DNA from: an uncultured Flavobacteriaceae bacterium
GTDB taxonomy: Bacteria > Bacteroidota > Bacteroidia > Flavobacteriales > Flavobacteriaceae
Direction: 5' to 3'
Assembly (NCBI GenBank): GCA_913043275.1
Contig: CAJWLL010000001.1
Coordinates: 62,001 to 126,000, forward strand
Length of the DNA stretch: 64,000 nucleotides
In this document: piece after piece, positions 61,207-64,000 of the stretch
Numbering within the stretch: position 1 is the first letter of the stretch
Layout: each line of letters opens with the position of its first letter
Program-made: the position numbers and the translations under genes
The notes under the pieces: model-generated
Seen by the model: the letters and a program-made list of their open reading frames with translations, nothing else
Told to the model about the DNA's origin: nothing
Database searches by the model: none

Positions 61207-63303
61207 CTAGAGTCCAAAGCAGTAAATTTTATTTCCCGCTTTGGTACCGGGTTTTCCACTTCCTCCACCTGCGATGACGATGTATTGTTTTCCATCAATT
61301 TCATATGAGGCAGGAGTAGCATAGCCACCGGCCTCTAATTGGTAATCCCAAAGGAGTTTTCCATTAGATTGGTCAAAAGCACGAAAACGCTCATCCATGG
61401 TCCCACCGATAAAAACCAAACCGCCGGCAGTAACCACTGGTCCACCCATATTGAATGTTCCCGTGGGGGAATGACCCAATTTTTCCAACTCAGGATAAGT
61501 GCCTAGTGGAATTTGCCAATCGATTTTTCCGGCATCCAAATCTATCTTTGATAAGGTTCCCCATGGGGTTTCACTGATGGGATATCCATTTTTGGTTTTT
61601 AATTCCGCATGTCCATTGGCCACCCAAGGAATTTCGAAAATCTTTTCGTTATTTTCGATTTCAATGACTTTATCTTTCCCCAAACCGAAGATATAGTCAG
61701 ATATAGCATCGACTGCCTTAGCATCAAAATGGGGGAAGGCGGGCATTGCACCTTTTCCATTAATAAGTGTCGTTTTGATGAGTTCTCTGTCGTTTGCGCG
61801 GGCGGGAAACAATAAATTGTTTTGGGCAGAGTTGTGACAAATATTACAATTCGAATTGAAGAGCTGTTTTCCATAATTGAAAGAAGATATTTCTTGGTCT
61901 TCCAACAAGTTCAACATGGCAAACCATTCTGGTTCATTGCTGGTATTAACATAGAGCGATCTATCGGAGATGTCATAAGCCGCCCCTCCCCAGTCTGTTC
62001 CTCCATTGAATTGGGGGAATACCATGGTTGGTTTTACAGCCGGGGGTAAATAGAGTTGCCCATAGATCATACTTTGCAAGGAATCTTTAATGGACTGGTT
62101 TTCGAAGCCTTCTATCTGGTTTAAAGAATTATTATCGATGGTAATCTTACCATAAATCAGTTCTGGGCTTGTAAAGGGTTGTGTTTTTGAGGCCATTTCT
62201 CCGGGAATATTACTGGGGGGAACTGGTACCTCCTTAACAGGATGAATCGGTACTCCGGTAAAGCGATCCAATACAAAAAGTTGCCCCGTTTTAGTTGGTT
62301 GAGCAATTGCCTCCACCAATTTCCCATTGTATTTTACCCGAACTAAATTGGGAGGACATGGAATATCATAATCCCACAAGTCGTGATGAACTGTCTGAAA
62401 ATGCCATATTCTTTCTCCGGTATTGGCATTCAGGGCCAAAATACAATTCCCAAATAGATTGTCACCTATACGGTTGCCGCCCCAATGATCATAAGAAGGG
62501 GAGCCCGTACCAAAAAACAACATTTCGTTTTCTTTATCCAAAGTAAATCCACTCCAACTGTTGACCGAAATGTACTCGTTTTGCCAAGCCTCCCTAGGCC
62601 ATGTGTCATAACCCAACTCTCCGGGACTTGGGATGGTTCGAAATTCCCATTCGATCGCACCCGAGTATAAGTTGAATGCCCTTATGTTTCCAGGCATAGT
62701 TTTTTTATTGGCACCGTCCAACACCCTTGATCCCAAAATCAACAAATTTTTGTGTACTATTCCAGGAGTGGAGGCTGTGATAAATAATTGTTCTGCCTTC
62801 ACTCCAAAGCTTTTTTTGAGCGATATTTTTCCCGCTTCACCAAAAGAGGAAACGGATTTTCCAGTAAGTGCATCGATACAATAGAGAAAAGAGGTTGCCA
62901 CAAAATAGAGCCTTCCGTTTTTTCCATCATTGAAATAAGTAACACCCCTGGAGTTTCCAGAGTATTTTTCTCCTGGAAATGGATCAAAGCTCCAATTTAA
63001 ATTACCAAGAGAAGCATTGATAGCGTGAACCTTCATGTCAGGGCCAATGACAAACATTTGATCGCCTACGATGATCGGGTTGCATTGTATTCCATCTCTG
63101 TGATTTTCCTTTTTATCATAAATCTCAAGCTCCCAAAGTAATTTCAGTTGCCCAATATTGTCAGTATTAACCTCAGACAAATCGGAGTATTTAGACCCGG
63201 AAGGATCTCCGCTGTATACCGACCATGATTTAAATTCTTCACCAGAATCATTTCCACAGGAAAGGAAAAGAGATAGCAACAGGAATTTTAAAATTCCGAT
63301 CAT
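61207..63303 (-). CDS. PQQ-dependent dehydrogenase with internal cytochrome c, lipoprotein
   Basis: I start at ATG 63303, giving 698 residues with a lipoprotein signal (lipobox LFLSC, Cys19 or nearby). The frame is open upstream to a TTG at 63345, but the extra residues are not needed. The beta-propeller has the usual quinoprotein repeats, for example GDPSGSKYSDLSEVNTDN near the start and GGTDWGGAAYDISDRSLYVNT. An inserted cytochrome c segment carries CNICH in LFNSNCNICHNS near residue 480. It likely oxidises glucose or another alcohol or aldose in the periplasm and passes electrons on via haem. Confidence 0.9.
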   Translation of the reverse strand: MIGILKFLLLSLFLSCGNDSGEEFKSWSVYSGDPSGSKYSDLSEVNTDNIGQLKLLWELEIYDKKENHRDGIQCNPIIVGDQMFVIGPDMKVHAINASLGNLNWSFDPFPGEKYSGNSRGVTYFNDGKNGRLYFVATSFLYCIDALTGKSVSSFGEAGKISLKKSFGVKAEQLFITASTPGIVHKNLLILGSRVLDGANKKTMPGNIRAFNLYSGAIEWEFRTIPSPGELGYDTWPREAWQNEYISVNSWSGFTLDKENEMLFFGTGSPSYDHWGGNRIGDNLFGNCILALNANTGERIWHFQTVHHDLWDYDIPCPPNLVRVKYNGKLVEAIAQPTKTGQLFVLDRFTGVPIHPVKEVPVPPSNIPGEMASKTQPFTSPELIYGKITIDNNSLNQIEGFENQSIKDSLQSMIYGQLYLPPAVKPTMVFPQFNGGTDWGGAAYDISDRSLYVNTSNEPEWFAMLNLLEDQEISSFNYGKQLFNSNCNICHNSAQNNLLFPARANDRELIKTTLINGKGAMPAFPHFDAKAVDAISDYIFGLGKDKVIEIENNEKIFEIPWVANGHAELKTKNGYPISETPWGTLSKIDLDAGKIDWQIPLGTYPELEKLGHSPTGTFNMGGPVVTAGGLVFIGGTMDERFRAFDQSNGKLLWDYQLEAGGYATPASYEIDGKQYIVIAGGGSGKPGTKAGNKIYCFGL

Positions 63304-63391
63304 TGAATTTAAAAATGAAGTAGTATATGTATTTGTTTTTTCCAAATCTGCCCTTAATGATTTAACTAAAGTTAAAATTTTTTAGACGATA

Positions 63392-64000
63392 TTAAGGAAC
63401 AACAATATTTAGTGTTTTGGGAAGAATTTTGATATCCAAATGATTTGAGGCAATTGGCAGATATTCACCGTCAATTTGAACACAAAAATCATCTTGATCT
63501 AAAAGCGTGATTTTCAATGCTGAAAGACGAATAAAATTAAACCCTTTTGCCGCTAATTTCCTTCTCAATAGTGAGTAGAGTAAAAACTTAATTTTATTGA
63601 ATAGATTTATTTTTTCAATCCAAAATAAATCCAACTGTCCGTCATCAATTAGGGCTTGGGGGGTAAGTGAGAAATCATATCCCTGCTGATTGGTGTTGGA
63701 AACGAGCAGAATAAATGGGCTGATTTGTCGGGTTTTATTAAGGTATTCAATTTGGATTCTCTGATGCCTAAAGCTCAATATTGCATCAAAAAAGGCAATG
63801 AAATAGGCCAAGATTCCATGCCATTGCTTTTTTTGGTAGCTTTTTATAAAATGAGATTCTAAGGCACAGCCCATGTTTCCAAAAAAATAATTTTCGTTGA
63901 TCACTCCCACATCCATTTTAGTAGTCTTATTTTTTTTTAGAATTTGGATGGCTTTGGAAATTCCAAATGGAATTTTAAAATGACGGGCAATACCATTTCC
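63392..64000 (-). CDS. Diacylglycerol kinase family protein (partial, C-terminal part)
   Basis: The open frame runs from the window end (64000) to the stop at 63392-63394, giving 202 residues. Residues near the window edge read GNGIARHFKIPFGISKAIQIL, shown as GNGIARHFKIP, matching the diacylglycerol/lipid kinase glycine motif with its following AI. NMGCALES and DDGQLDLFWIE further along are also family features. The catalytic N-terminal part lies outside the window. A downstream ATG at 63916 is internal, not the start. Confidence 0.9.
   Translation of the reverse strand, partial: GNGIARHFKIPFGISKAIQILKKNKTTKMDVGVINENYFFGNMGCALESHFIKSYQKKQWHGILAYFIAFFDAILSFRHQRIQIEYLNKTRQISPFILLVSNTNQQGYDFSLTPQALIDDGQLDLFWIEKINLFNKIKFLLYSLLRRKLAAKGFNFIRLSALKITLLDQDDFCVQIDGEYLPIASNHLDIKILPKTLNIVVP

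Overview
The window looks like an ordinary chromosomal stretch of a member of the Flavobacteriia (Bacteroidota), probably marine. The DNA is AT-rich. Starts lack clear Shine-Dalgarno sites, and many upstream regions carry the Bacteroidota -7 promoter motif TAnnTTTG, most often as TATTTTTG. Gene content fits: a full Bat (aerotolerance) operon, an IPExxxVDY-family protein between rnc and pyk, a DnaE with its own exonuclease domain, a flavobacterial CBS protein, and carotenoid genes crtI and cruF. There is no rRNA, CRISPR array, phage or insertion sequence; one tRNA-Asp (GTC) is present.

Layout. 0-6.2 kb: a partial gene end, an azurin-like cupredoxin lipoprotein, an ArsC-like protein with a DMT exporter, a Cys/Met PLP enzyme, an LpxH-like phosphatase, HflX and an SDR. 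6.5-15.5 kb: moxR-DUF58-(DUF4381-like)-batA-batB-batC-batD-batE, tightly packed on the + strand. 15.5-24.4 kb: cvpA, a conserved small gene plus pheS, gpsA, a membrane protein, then pyk, IPExxxVDY, rnc, fabF and acpP on the - strand, and divergent purN-rnhA. 24.5-34.2 kb: PfkB kinase with a long PurF, superoxide dismutase, and an AddA/AddB-like helicase-nuclease pair. 34.2-43.4 kb: a membrane-anchored unknown, crtI, a voltage-gated-type K+ channel preceded by an untracked 28-codon ORF, cruF, a lipoprotein, a DUF2383-like protein, a CBS protein, a short metG and an ACT-domain protein. 43.4-51.6 kb: mfd, dnaE and trxA. 51.6-59.2 kb: a carbohydrate locus with an SGLT-type symporter, a GH88-like unsaturated uronyl hydrolase, a TIM-barrel isomerase, a Gfo/Idh/MocA dehydrogenase, an SDR, a small membrane protein and a second SSS symporter. 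59.3-64 kb: tRNA-Asp with a terminator, an NmrA/DUF2867 fusion, a PQQ dehydrogenase with an internal cytochrome c, and the C-terminal part of a diacylglycerol kinase-like protein.

The points most worth a second look are these. (1) The mfd 5' end appears frameshifted at a 7-A run. (2) MetG stops before the C-terminal tRNA-binding domain expected in relatives, with a start-less coding remnant downstream. (3) A 28-residue membrane micro-ORF abuts the K+ channel and has its own promoter motif. (4) The uronate-type locus pairs GH88 with an isomerase/Gfo-Idh/SDR set and two Na+ symporters, but has no SusC/D or KDG genes nearby. (5) Three convergent gene pairs share overlapping stop codons. I found no clear defence or mobile system.
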